From: Haloarculaceae archaeon H-GB1-1 | GTDB lineage: Archaea > Halobacteriota > Halobacteria > Halobacteriales > Haloarculaceae | DNA: 64,000 bases | Assembly (NCBI GenBank): GCA_029688825.1 | Contig: JARUKX010000011.1 | Coordinates: 1 to 64,000, forward strand | Direction: 5' to 3' | In this document: one piece after another, positions 1-7,248 of the stretch | How the letters are laid out: each line of letters starts with the position of its first letter | Numbering within the stretch: position 1 is the first letter of the stretch | The notes under the pieces: generated by a model | Told to the model about the DNA's origin: nothing | The model's input: the letters and a program-made list of their open reading frames with translations, nothing else | The model's database searches: none | Program-made: the position numbers and the translations under genes

Positions 1-274
1 TATAGACCAGAACATCGCCATTCACATCATCCGAACCTACACGCTGACCGAGCGGACCGAGAGCGTCAAGCAGTTCGGCCTCTCCAACGAACAGCGAGAA
101 GCCCTCATCCTCGCCCTTCGAGAAGGCTACTTCGACACGCCGAGTCAGGTAAGCCTGAGTGAACTCGCCGCCGAACTGGGCATCACCCAACAGGCCATGT
201 CCAACCGCATTCGTCGGGGGAACAAGCAAGTCCTTAAGGAGATCCTTCTCACGTCGGCGACGGACCTGGAATAA
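1..274 (+). CDS. Bat-type HTH_10 transcription regulator, C-terminal part
   Basis: The 5' end lies outside the window. The visible 90 residues end in a haloarchaeal bat-type helix-turn-helix: the segment FGLSNEQREALILALREGYF is the usual entry to HTH_10, followed by a helix-turn-helix with SLSELAAELGI and a recognition helix containing SNRIRRG. Such domains close many haloarchaeal one-component sensors and bind promoter DNA. What the missing N terminus senses cannot be seen. A DUF7344 gene follows about 75 nt downstream on the same strand, so the two may be regulated separately. The HTH call is firm; the target genes are unknown. Confidence 0.85.
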   Translation, partial: IDQNIAIHIIRTYTLTERTESVKQFGLSNEQREALILALREGYFDTPSQVSLSELAAELGITQQAMSNRIRRGNKQVLKEILLTSATDLE

Positions 275-349
275 TCTACCACTAAGTTAAATGCATTGTC
301 CGAACAATAGTGTTGGATTTCTGCGTTGGATGCTACTGTACATCTAAGG

Positions 350-682
350 ATGGAGACCCTTACTCTCGAGGCCGAGTTCGAACCGGAGGCAGTCGACCGG
401 ATACTGTCGGCACTCGCTCACGAACACAATCGGAGCGTCCTGAACTACTTCCGCAACTCATCCGAATCCCGTGCTTCGTTGGACGATCTTGCCGACCACG
501 TCGCCACCGAAGAAACCAGCAGTGGCCTCGAATCGTCGGAGCAGGTCGCTGTGCACCTCCATCACGCCGGACTGCCGAAGATAGCAGACGCCGGTATCCT
601 CGATTACGATCCACGGACGAAGACCGCCCGAAACCGGGACCATCCGTTGCTGGCGTCCAGTGAACTGCTTGCAGTGGCATGA
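350..682 (+). CDS. DUF7344-like small winged-helix protein
   Basis: This is a 110-residue acidic protein. It begins with a helix around VDRILSALAHEHNRSVLNYF, which is the conserved opening of the haloarchaeal DUF7344 family (predicted winged helix, often near sensory genes). It continues with a central VAVHLHHAGLPKIADAGIL segment that resembles the second half of that fold. ATG 350 is preferred because the family opens just before this helix; an in-frame ATG at 326 would add eight residues. It overlaps the next gene by ATGA, so they are probably co-transcribed. A related protein is encoded at 40778-41155. DNA binding is inferred from the family and has not been shown. Confidence 0.75.
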   Translation: METLTLEAEFEPEAVDRILSALAHEHNRSVLNYFRNSSESRASLDDLADHVATEETSSGLESSEQVAVHLHHAGLPKIADAGILDYDPRTKTARNRDHPLLASSELLAVA

Positions 683-837
683 TGGAGATGGTGATGTGTC
701 GGTCTTGCGGAAAGTTCACAACGGCCGTGATGGAAGACGGCGAGTGGGTTCCAGTGGCGGCCGAGTGTCCCGAGTGTGGGGAAACGACGTTCAAGGATAT
801 TCACGAGGACCACACAATCGAGACTGACGACGATTAG
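679..837 (+). CDS. Small zinc-ribbon protein (52 aa)
   Basis: This short ORF overlaps the stop of the DUF7344 gene by ATGA and encodes 52 residues. It has a CRSC pair near the N terminus and a CPEC pair about 20 residues later, which is the four-cysteine pattern of a minimal zinc ribbon, followed by an acidic tail. Translational coupling to the upstream gene suggests a shared role, perhaps as an adaptor or DNA/protein-binding accessory. I recognise no named family. The overlap and the paired cysteines make it likely to be real. Confidence 0.7.
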   Translation: MMEMVMCRSCGKFTTAVMEDGEWVPVAAECPECGETTFKDIHEDHTIETDDD

Positions 838-1167
838 CTAGGCCGTCGAACCGCCGGTCGACGGGGCGACAGGGTCCCTCGACGGTGGTCTCCGAGTTGG
901 ACCTCCTCTCCGTCCCCTACGCTTCTCCGTTAGTGGCTACGGGTTCCACCTCGTTATTGATACGCAGTCTCCATCGACCAGATGCTTCGTTCGACATCGT
1001 GTCTGAACAAGAGGGTTTCATAGTCATCACCTATTAGCTCACTATCCAGCGTTGCCACAGTCGAGTCAGACCCCGCTTCGAAAGCACTCTCCGAATCTAT
1101 ATAGTCGAGTATAGTAGAATTCGCAAGCAATACTTACCGGTGGTGCATCTGGTGGGAAAACGCCCTC
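838..1167. other. Intergenic region with promoter-like AT-rich segment
   Basis: No convincing coding sequence was seen on either strand. The last 80 bases before the phosphoesterase gene are markedly more AT-rich (around 1096-1135, with a TATATAG motif near 1100) and probably carry its promoter. The rest shows nothing recognisable. Confidence 0.5.
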
Positions 1168-1863
1168 ATGAGCCCCCCAACCTTCCCGCCCGGACTCGAA
1201 GCTCAACACCGCCGACTCGACGCGGACGCATACGCGAACATCTACGTCGTCGGCGACGTTCACGGCTGTCGGGCGATGGCCGAATCGCTCCTCGATGAAC
1301 TTGATCCCGGGCCGGACGAACTGGTCGTCTTCGTCGGCGACCTCGTCCGTCGTGGTCCGGACTCGCCCGGCGTGGTGGACCTCGTTCGCTCGACGCCCAA
1401 CGTCGTTTCGATACGGGGGAACAACGAGGAGAAGATCATCACCGGGCGTCGGCCCGCCGAGGGGCTCTCGGTCGCCGACGTTCGCTGGCTTCGGTCGCTC
1501 CCCGCCGTCATCTCCTGGGAGGACCATCTCGTCGTTCACGGTGGACTCTACCCGGACCGCTCCCTGCGCGAACATACGCTCACGGACGTCCAGAACGTCG
1601 AGACGGTCGCTCGGGACGGTGACGGGCCGCCGTACTGGTGGCACCACTACGACGGCCCCGACCGCGTGTTCTTCGGCCACAAGGTCCTCTCGGAGCCGTA
1701 CGTGGAGGACGATGCAGTCGGATTGGACACCGGGTGCGTCTACGGCGGCGCACTCACGGCGTACGATTGCGGGCGGGACAGAATCCTCACCCTCGACGCC
1801 GACAGAGCGCACACGGCCCGCGCTTCCGAGAAATTCACCGATCCGTACGCCGCGAGCGCGTGA
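1168..1863 (+). CDS. PPP-family metallophosphoesterase (ApaH/PrpE-like)
   Basis: This 231-residue protein carries PPP phosphoesterase signatures in order: GDVHG near residue 29, GDLVRRGPDS near 57, RGNNE near 85, HGGL near 125, FFGHK near 169 and a late GxVYGGALTA. Such enzymes hydrolyse phosphoprotein or dinucleoside polyphosphate substrates with two metal ions. Two positions depart from consensus. GDxVDRG reads GDLVRRG, and the usual GNHE/GNHD reads GNNE, replacing the catalytic His. The other metal ligands look intact. Substrate and activity are therefore uncertain. The gene stands alone between non-coding stretches. Confidence 0.85.
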   Translation: MSPPTFPPGLEAQHRRLDADAYANIYVVGDVHGCRAMAESLLDELDPGPDELVVFVGDLVRRGPDSPGVVDLVRSTPNVVSIRGNNEEKIITGRRPAEGLSVADVRWLRSLPAVISWEDHLVVHGGLYPDRSLREHTLTDVQNVETVARDGDGPPYWWHHYDGPDRVFFGHKVLSEPYVEDDAVGLDTGCVYGGALTAYDCGRDRILTLDADRAHTARASEKFTDPYAASA

Positions 1864-2026
1864 CCCACGCGAACTTCGATACTGCTCGAACCGCGGCGAT
1901 TCGGCCCCGAATACGGCACTAAGCACTTCCTTCTTCGACCGGCGATTTGCACGCTCGTCGACACATGCAATTTTATTGAATACGTTAAATATAACAAAGT
2001 GCTCACGAGGCGTCCGCTCAGTCGCG

Positions 2027-2446
2027 ATGTTAGCAATTCTTACCGACGGCTACACGATACAGGTCGGCGACTTCAAGGCGGTCCGAGGCGGCGTCGTCCT
2101 CTTCGAAGACGAGGGGCGGGAGAACGTCAAAGGTTACATCCCGTCCCAGCAGCTCATGTACGTGCTGACCGACGAGATGGCGCGGGAACGCGGCCACGGC
2201 GAACAGCGCGCCGCCGGACAGGCCGCTGGCATGGGAGGTCAGCCCCAGCAGATGGGTAGCCAGCCCCAACCGGCCCAGCAACAACAGATGGCCCAGCCCG
2301 GACACGGCCAGGGTGCCGCCGGTCGGGAGAGTCTGAGCCAGCAGCGACCGCTCCCCGGATCGACGTCATCTCAGCAGTTCGGTAGCCCGACGGAGAGTCA
2401 ACAGAGCCAGCCGATGCAATCGACGTCGCGGCCACCGACCCAGTAA
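2027..2446 (+). CDS. Small beta-domain protein with Gln/Pro-rich low-complexity tail
   Basis: The protein has 139 residues. The first 50 or so form a compact beta-rich domain (ILTDGYTIQV ... GGVVLFEDE ... GYIPSQQLMYVL). The remainder is a low-complexity tail dominated by Gln, Gly, Pro and Ser with few charges, which is unusual for a haloarchaeal protein. The same domain-plus-tail layout occurs in the gene at 58368-58733, where TDG, GVLLYDE, GFVPLQELKYVL line up. The tail resembles those of the CBS, Dps and phasin-like proteins at 50-58 kb. ATG 2027 is chosen because the homologous domain begins within a few residues. An AT-rich stretch at 1973-2000 probably holds the promoter. Function unknown. 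Confidence 0.75.
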   Translation: MLAILTDGYTIQVGDFKAVRGGVVLFEDEGRENVKGYIPSQQLMYVLTDEMARERGHGEQRAAGQAAGMGGQPQQMGSQPQPAQQQQMAQPGHGQGAAGRESLSQQRPLPGSTSSQQFGSPTESQQSQPMQSTSRPPTQ

Positions 2447-2522
2447 GCGTCGAGCGCGTGGCCACGAATGCTCCGGGGCGAGAGTCGAGCACGGGCGGCA
2501 GTACTCGGTTCCAGACGACGTT

Positions 2523-3320
2523 CTATGTGGGGGCGTTACACGTCTCCGCCACAGATGCGCCAGGGAGCACGTTCCAGACCGACTCGACGAGTTCCGGGAC
2601 CATCTCCGCGTTCCTGAAGCTCATCGCCGGATTTACGTCGACAGCCCAGTACGAACCGGTCTCCTCGGATTGGACGAAGTCCACGCCGAGCGCCTGTGAG
2701 TCGGTTCGTCGCACGAGTCGGCGAACGCTCTCGGCGATATCGGGGTCAGGGGCCGCGAAGTCCAGCGGTTCCTTCTCGCCCTGGAGCTTCGACGTCGTTC
2801 TGAGAACCGTCACGTCGATGCCCGAGCCGGTCGCGACTGCGTAGTACTTGTAGTCGATTCCGGTCGTGGGAACGAATTGCTGGTAGATGTCGCCCTCGCC
2901 GTTCCGTTCCGGGTCCGGCTGGAAGTGCCAGTCCGCGTACGTCTTCGCGACGTAGTCCCACTCCGGTCGCTGAAGGACGACCCGCGGCACGCGACAGCCG
3001 ACGTGTTCGAGCGCGCGATAGCCGACCAGGCGAAACCCGAGCAGTTGCGTCCGGTAGCCGTTCCACGTGGGAACGTCGAGGCCGTCGGCCAGTCGCAGAG
3101 CGCGGAACGACTCCGGGTCGACCTTCTTGTTCAGCAGTCCCGTCAGCGGTTCGAGGTCGTCGCTGTCGAGTCGTCGTCCGGGCTCGAAGAATGCGACCTC
3201 GATACCCGATCGCTCCAGCCGGTCGGCCACGTCACCGAACACCGAGTGGTCGTCGTTGCAGATGAACCCGATCCGCCGAGGCGTCGACTGCTCGGCGTGG
3301 CTGCCGGTGTCATGCATCAC
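2523..3320 (-). CDS. ATP-grasp (RimK-like) protein, copy 1
   Basis: This 265-residue protein has an N-terminal Rossmann-like pre-ATP-grasp segment (IGFICNDDHSVFGDVADRL). A central region follows with WDYVAKTYADWH and NGEGDIYQQFV, and the C terminus ends ALGVDFVQ ... WAVDVNPAMSF, where the D-x-N-P motif is the expected metal/ATP site of ATP-grasp ligases. These enzymes activate a carboxylate with ATP and join it to an amine or thiol. The next gene on this strand (3477-4223) is a clear paralog, and the pair is probably ancestral tandem duplication. No substrate peptide or carrier is seen next to them. A Gln-rich-tail protein is encoded convergently downstream. Confidence 0.75.
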   Translation of the reverse strand: MMHDTGSHAEQSTPRRIGFICNDDHSVFGDVADRLERSGIEVAFFEPGRRLDSDDLEPLTGLLNKKVDPESFRALRLADGLDVPTWNGYRTQLLGFRLVGYRALEHVGCRVPRVVLQRPEWDYVAKTYADWHFQPDPERNGEGDIYQQFVPTTGIDYKYYAVATGSGIDVTVLRTTSKLQGEKEPLDFAAPDPDIAESVRRLVRRTDSQALGVDFVQSEETGSYWAVDVNPAMSFRNAEMVPELVESVWNVLPGASVAETCNAPT

Positions 3321-3476
3321 GGCCCTATAACGTCCGGTCGGTCGGTTAGATATAGGGACGTTACCAAATGTCGGTCTATGTAATCGTTTTGATTACTATG
3401 TATATCGAAGCGGCATCGTTGAGAAATGCGCCGTACCATCAGTTTCGGGCCTATTTTTCGTGACTGGAGGACGGTC

Positions 3477-4223
3477 CTACCGTCGACGGCTACCCGACTG
3501 CATCGCTGCGTTCGCGATAGAGTCCACGAGCGGACGTTCCAGCCCCGTGCGTCGGAAGCTCGTCGCCGGATTCACGTCGATAGCGTAGGGTTCGCCGTCC
3601 ACGCGCACGACGTCGACACCCAGCGCCCGAGCGCCGGTGAACGAAAGCAGGCGGCGGATGCAGGATGCGATAGACGAGTCGACCTTTCCCCGTCCGAGGA
3701 ACTCCCGTTCGCCGAACAGTTTGGACTCGAATCGGGTCACTGCAACGTGGACCTCGTCGCCGTCGTCGACGGCGTAGTACTTCTCGTCGGTGCCGTCGAA
3801 GTCCAGCAGCGGCTGGTACATGTCGCCCTCACCGTTCAGCGTGGGCTCCTCGTGGATGTCGAGGAACCCCTTGGCGACGTAGTCCCCCTCGGGCTCGTGA
3901 GACAAGACCTCGGGGACGGAGAAGCCGGCCACGGAGAGGGACAGCAATTGCGAGAGGCGGTTGAGGAAGATCGTGGTCGCGACGTAGTCGTTCCACGCCG
4001 GAATCCTATTGCGATAGGCGTACTCCAGTGCGTGGACCGACGCCCAGCGGACCTTCTTGTTGACCAGGAGGTCGAGGTCGTCGAGCCGGTCGGTCGCCAC
4101 CTCGACGCCCGGTTCGAGGAACGTCACGTCGTAGCCTCGGTCGTGCAACTTCGAGGCGATGGGGCTGAACATCTCGTGTTCCGGCGGGCAGATGAATCCG
4201 ATTCGAGTGCCGTCGGGGACCAT
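3477..4223 (-). CDS. ATP-grasp (RimK-like) protein, copy 2
   Basis: This 248-residue paralog of the gene at 2523-3320 shares RIGFICPPEHEMFSPIASKL near the start, LLNKKV/LLVNKKVRW, GDYVAKGFLDIH, NGEGDMYQPLL and the closing ALGVDVV ... AIDVNPATSF block. The DVNPA motif is the ATP-grasp metal site. The ATG at 4223 is preferred because its second codon leads straight into the conserved core. Starts further upstream (4307, 4331) would add an unaligned extension and would lie inside the divergent promoter. Two ATP-grasp paralogs side by side may form a heteromer or act sequentially; this is inference. Confidence 0.75.
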   Translation of the reverse strand: MVPDGTRIGFICPPEHEMFSPIASKLHDRGYDVTFLEPGVEVATDRLDDLDLLVNKKVRWASVHALEYAYRNRIPAWNDYVATTIFLNRLSQLLSLSVAGFSVPEVLSHEPEGDYVAKGFLDIHEEPTLNGEGDMYQPLLDFDGTDEKYYAVDDGDEVHVAVTRFESKLFGEREFLGRGKVDSSIASCIRRLLSFTGARALGVDVVRVDGEPYAIDVNPATSFRRTGLERPLVDSIANAAMQSGSRRR

Positions 4224-4316
4224 ATCCCGAGACACCGCCACCCACGCCAAAAAGCCCTCAGGCGGTAGGATGGGATTACCCAGTACAAGATTGGTATTTG
4301 CTACCATGCGCACTAC

Positions 4317-4327
4317 AAGTATATATC
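4317..4327 (+). promoter_or_regulatory. TATA element of the ComB-like gene
   Basis: A TATATA core at 4320-4325 lies about 28 nt before the ATG at 4352, the usual archaeal spacing for a leaderless transcript. It sits in the divergent region between the ATP-grasp pair and the ComB-like gene. Confidence 0.5.
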
Positions 4328-4351
4328 CCATACCCGCCTCATTTCGTAGCG

Positions 4352-5131
4352 ATGGGAGACGCCACGGCGACCGCCACTTCCGAAACGAACGCTCTCGACG
4401 ACCGCCTCATCGAACGCTGCGAGCTGATCCCGGACGACCCTGCGCCGGGTGCGTACGTCGTCGTCGACACGATGCACTTCTCGAACACGGTCATCGAACT
4501 GCTGGCGAACGGAGCCGAGTACGTCCACATTACCGAGGAGCGCGGCGAGGAGTTCGCCTATCGAGAGTCGAATCCGCGCGCGCTAATCGGCGGCGGGAGC
4601 ACCGACGAGTACGAACCTACCGACGGATACGACTTCTTCAACTCTCCGAGCTACGTTCAGGGACTCGACGTGGATGGACGGCCCGTCAGCATGACCTCTT
4701 CCAACGGCGGCCGAGCCGTCGCGGCTCTCCGTGCGAACGGATCCGACGGCGTCGACGTCTACGTCGGGTCGACGATGAACGCCACAGCGCTGGGTCGGCA
4801 TCTCCGTGACCGAGCGGGACCGATACATCTCGTTAGCTCGGGGTCGAAGGGCGACCTCGCCATCGAAGACCACGTCGGCGCGACGCTCATCAGTCGCGCC
4901 CTCGACGGCGTCGAGCTCTCAGAGACGGAACGGGAACTGTTCCGCCGACAGGTGAAACACGCGAAGGGGGTCGACTACGTCGACAAACACGAACTTCGCC
5001 GACGCGACGTGCTCGACTACGCCACGAACTTCGACAGCCGGGCCGTCATCCCGAAGCTCGTCGGCGAGTCGCTCGTCGACGCGGCGGTCGCTAGGAAGGA
5101 GGCGGAAGCGCCCCGGCAGGCGTCCGACTGA
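4352..5131 (+). CDS. ComB-like 2-phosphosulfolactate phosphatase family protein
   Basis: This 259-residue protein matches the ComB family fold. It has YVVVDTMHFSNTVIELLANG near the N terminus (the usual DxxRASTT-like region), a GSTDEYEP/GYDFFNSPS stretch, and the glycine motif MTSSNGGRAVAAL where ComB has TTNGTRA. A VYVGSTMNATALGRHL helix comes next. ComB removes phosphate from 2-phosphosulfolactate in coenzyme M synthesis. Haloarchaea do not make methane, so the family probably acts on another phospho-hydroxy acid here. A TATA element about 28 nt upstream implies a leaderless mRNA. A TIM-barrel enzyme follows on the same strand about 80 nt later. Confidence 0.8.
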   Translation: MGDATATATSETNALDDRLIERCELIPDDPAPGAYVVVDTMHFSNTVIELLANGAEYVHITEERGEEFAYRESNPRALIGGGSTDEYEPTDGYDFFNSPSYVQGLDVDGRPVSMTSSNGGRAVAALRANGSDGVDVYVGSTMNATALGRHLRDRAGPIHLVSSGSKGDLAIEDHVGATLISRALDGVELSETERELFRRQVKHAKGVDYVDKHELRRRDVLDYATNFDSRAVIPKLVGESLVDAAVARKEAEAPRQASD

Positions 5132-5209
5132 GCGTCGAGTTCGCCGCCGAGGAGTGACCCAGTGGGCAAACCTTCTTACCCGTCCATGGCCGACCGCAGG
5201 GACGACAGC

Positions 5210-5992
5210 ATGTCCAAGCACTACGGCGCGTCACTCGATCTCCGGATGGCCGAGTCGCCCACCGAGTTCGTCGACTTCCTCGATTCGCTCGGGCTCTCCC
5301 ACGTCGAGATCAGACACAGCTATCTGGACACGTGGCCCGAGACCGCCGACATCGAAGCACTCCGGGAACTCCGGGAGACCGCGGGCGTCACCTACACGAT
5401 TCACGCGCCGTACAACGACTGCAATCCGGGCAACCTCAACGAACCGCTCAGGAAGGCGATGAGCGAGCGGCTCGTCGCGACGCTGGACCTCGCGGACGCC
5501 ATCGGCGCGGGTGCGGTCGTCACCCACGGCGGCGCAGTCCGGCGGTCCTATCCGGACAGGGTTCAGGAACACGCTCGCGAACAGGCCGTCAGAACCATCC
5601 GCGAAGCGGCACGCCACGCCGACGAGGTCGAGGTCCCACTTTGCGTCGAGAATCAGCGAGCGAAAGCGAAGAAGCGGTACAACACGTCGACGCCGGAGCG
5701 GCTAGCGGCCTTCCTCGACGACGTGGACCTCGATTCGGAGTATCTCGGCGTGACGCTCGACGTCGGCCACGCGAAGGCGACCGGCGTCGACTACGAGGCG
5801 TTCGTCGACCGATTCGGCGACGGCATCCGCGTCGCTCACCTCCACGACAACGACGGCACGGACGACGACCACGACCCGATTCCCGACTACGAAGCCATCG
5901 CAGCGGACATCGGCGCGCCGTACAACGTCCTGGAGATGAAGTCGAAAGCAGACGTCGAGCGCTGCGTCGGGTCGCGGCCGCTGGACGAGTAG
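5210..5992 (+). CDS. Xylose isomerase-like TIM-barrel (sugar phosphate isomerase/epimerase family)
   Basis: This is a 260-residue AP-endonuclease-2/xylose-isomerase-like TIM barrel. Markers are YTIHAPYNDCNPGN (strand 2-3 His), VVTHGGAVRRS (metal-side His), VPLCVENQRA (catalytic-face Glu), LGVTLDVGHAKATG (Asp/His pair), VAHLHDNDGTDDDHDPI (His-x-His-Asp) and a late YNVLEMKS Glu. These residues form the usual divalent-metal site. Family members isomerise or epimerise sugars or sugar acids. ATG 5210 is chosen by domain length; ATG 5186 is an alternative that adds eight residues. Exact substrate unknown. Confidence 0.85.
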   Translation: MSKHYGASLDLRMAESPTEFVDFLDSLGLSHVEIRHSYLDTWPETADIEALRELRETAGVTYTIHAPYNDCNPGNLNEPLRKAMSERLVATLDLADAIGAGAVVTHGGAVRRSYPDRVQEHAREQAVRTIREAARHADEVEVPLCVENQRAKAKKRYNTSTPERLAAFLDDVDLDSEYLGVTLDVGHAKATGVDYEAFVDRFGDGIRVAHLHDNDGTDDDHDPIPDYEAIAADIGAPYNVLEMKSKADVERCVGSRPLDE

Positions 5993-6036
5993 CACGAGCT
6001 ATTCGGGAGCCGAATCCGTCTCTCACGACGGGATCT

Positions 6037-6190
6037 GCTCCAGGACGACCCGTTCCAGGTCTTCTGATAGAGCGTATTGGTCGTCCCGATGACGAACGTG
6101 TCGATGCCGTTCGACTGCCACGAAGATGCGTCGACGCCGTAGGGACGGCGACCCCCTCGTTCTTCAGCTCGAATCTGAACGGTATCCTCG
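6037..6190 (-). pseudogene. Possible relic of a PLL-like lectin/beta-propeller repeat
   Basis: Read on the minus strand, this otherwise non-coding stretch translates to a segment containing NGIDTFVIGTTNTLYQKTWN followed by GSSWS. It closely resembles one blade of PLL/fucose-lectin-type repeats, in which D-x-F-V-x-G-T-x-N-x-L and W-N-G-S-S-W recur. No start, flanking repeats or complete gene surround it, so it looks like a fragment of a lost secreted carbohydrate-binding protein. This is an interpretation from one short match. Confidence 0.3.
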
Positions 6191-6235
6191 GCCCAATGGG
6201 AACGAATATTGTGTTTCGATGAATATTCATCCACA

Positions 6236-7210
6236 GTGACCAATTTGACTTCAACTCCCGGTGACGACCGCTCTGCGGGACTCGAAGGGGGTGCCGAAAC
6301 GGACGGCGACAGAATCACGTCGGACCGCGTCCTCGTCACCGGCGCGACGGGTCGCGTCGGTGGCCCGCTCGTCACGGACCTGCTCGAGCGCTCGGTTACG
6401 GTCCGGATCGCTTCGCGAGACCCTACCGGCGCTCGGGAGCGGTTCGGCGAGACGGCCGAGTACGTCGAGTTCGACCTCGAGCGACCGGAGACGTGGGGAG
6501 CAGCGCTCGCGGACGTCGACGGACTCTTCCTCCTCTTCCCGCCGTCGGTAGGGGTTCGACCAGTCCGGGAGTTCGTCGACGCCGCTGAACGAGTCGGCGT
6601 CGACCGCATCGGGTACCTCTCCATCCTCGGCGCGGAGAAGCTCCCTATCCTCCCACCTCGGCGCATCGAGAACCACATCGCACGCACGGACTTGGCCGCG
6701 ACGTTCCTCCGGGCGTCGTACTTCATGCAGAACCTGAGCGGCATCCACCGACCGGAGATCGTCGGTCGCGACGAGCTGTTCGTTCCGGCCGGCGACGGTT
6801 CGCTGAGCTTCGTCGACGCACGCGACGTCGCGGCGGTCGCGGCGACCGCACTCACCGAACCGGGCCATCGAAACCGAGCGTACGACCTCACCGGTCCAGC
6901 CGCGCTGGACTTCCACGAGGTCGCCGAGGTGTTCTCCGAGGTCCTCGCCCGCCCAATCACGTACGCCGACCCGTCTCGACTCGCGTTCGCTCGCCACATG
7001 TATCGCCGAGGCGTCCCGCATTCGCTCGTCGCGTTCATGACGGTGGAGTACTCGGTCGTCCGGCTCGGTTTCTCCGGCCGGACGACGGGCGACGTCGAGG
7101 CGGTCCTCGGCCGACCTCCGCGGTCGCTCCGTGAGTTCGTCAGCGACGAGGCCGAGACGTTCCAGCGAGACCGCGAGCGCCCGACCTCGACGGGGGTGAC
7201 TCACTCCTGA
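6236..7210 (+). CDS. NmrA-like NAD(P)-binding (atypical SDR) protein
   Basis: The protein has about 324 residues and starts with a disordered acidic leader, then a Rossmann dinucleotide motif in RVLVTGATGRVGGPLV. A region follows with FLLFPPSVGVRPVREFVDAA, and an NmrA/SDR_a5 core continues with RASYFMQNL, FVDARDVAAVAATAL and AYDLTGPAALDFHEVAEV. These proteins reduce quinones or act as redox-sensing regulators. GTG 6236 is chosen over the ATG-like start at 6209 because it lies downstream of an AT-rich promoter-like stretch (6205-6230). It ends immediately before the CARDB/ABC operon and could be co-transcribed with it. Confidence 0.8.
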   Translation: MTNLTSTPGDDRSAGLEGGAETDGDRITSDRVLVTGATGRVGGPLVTDLLERSVTVRIASRDPTGARERFGETAEYVEFDLERPETWGAALADVDGLFLLFPPSVGVRPVREFVDAAERVGVDRIGYLSILGAEKLPILPPRRIENHIARTDLAATFLRASYFMQNLSGIHRPEIVGRDELFVPAGDGSLSFVDARDVAAVAATALTEPGHRNRAYDLTGPAALDFHEVAEVFSEVLARPITYADPSRLAFARHMYRRGVPHSLVAFMTVEYSVVRLGFSGRTTGDVEAVLGRPPRSLREFVSDEAETFQRDRERPTSTGVTHS

Positions 7211-7248
7211 CACGACCTTCGCTGTCCCTCGTCCTCGTCGCGGTCGTC

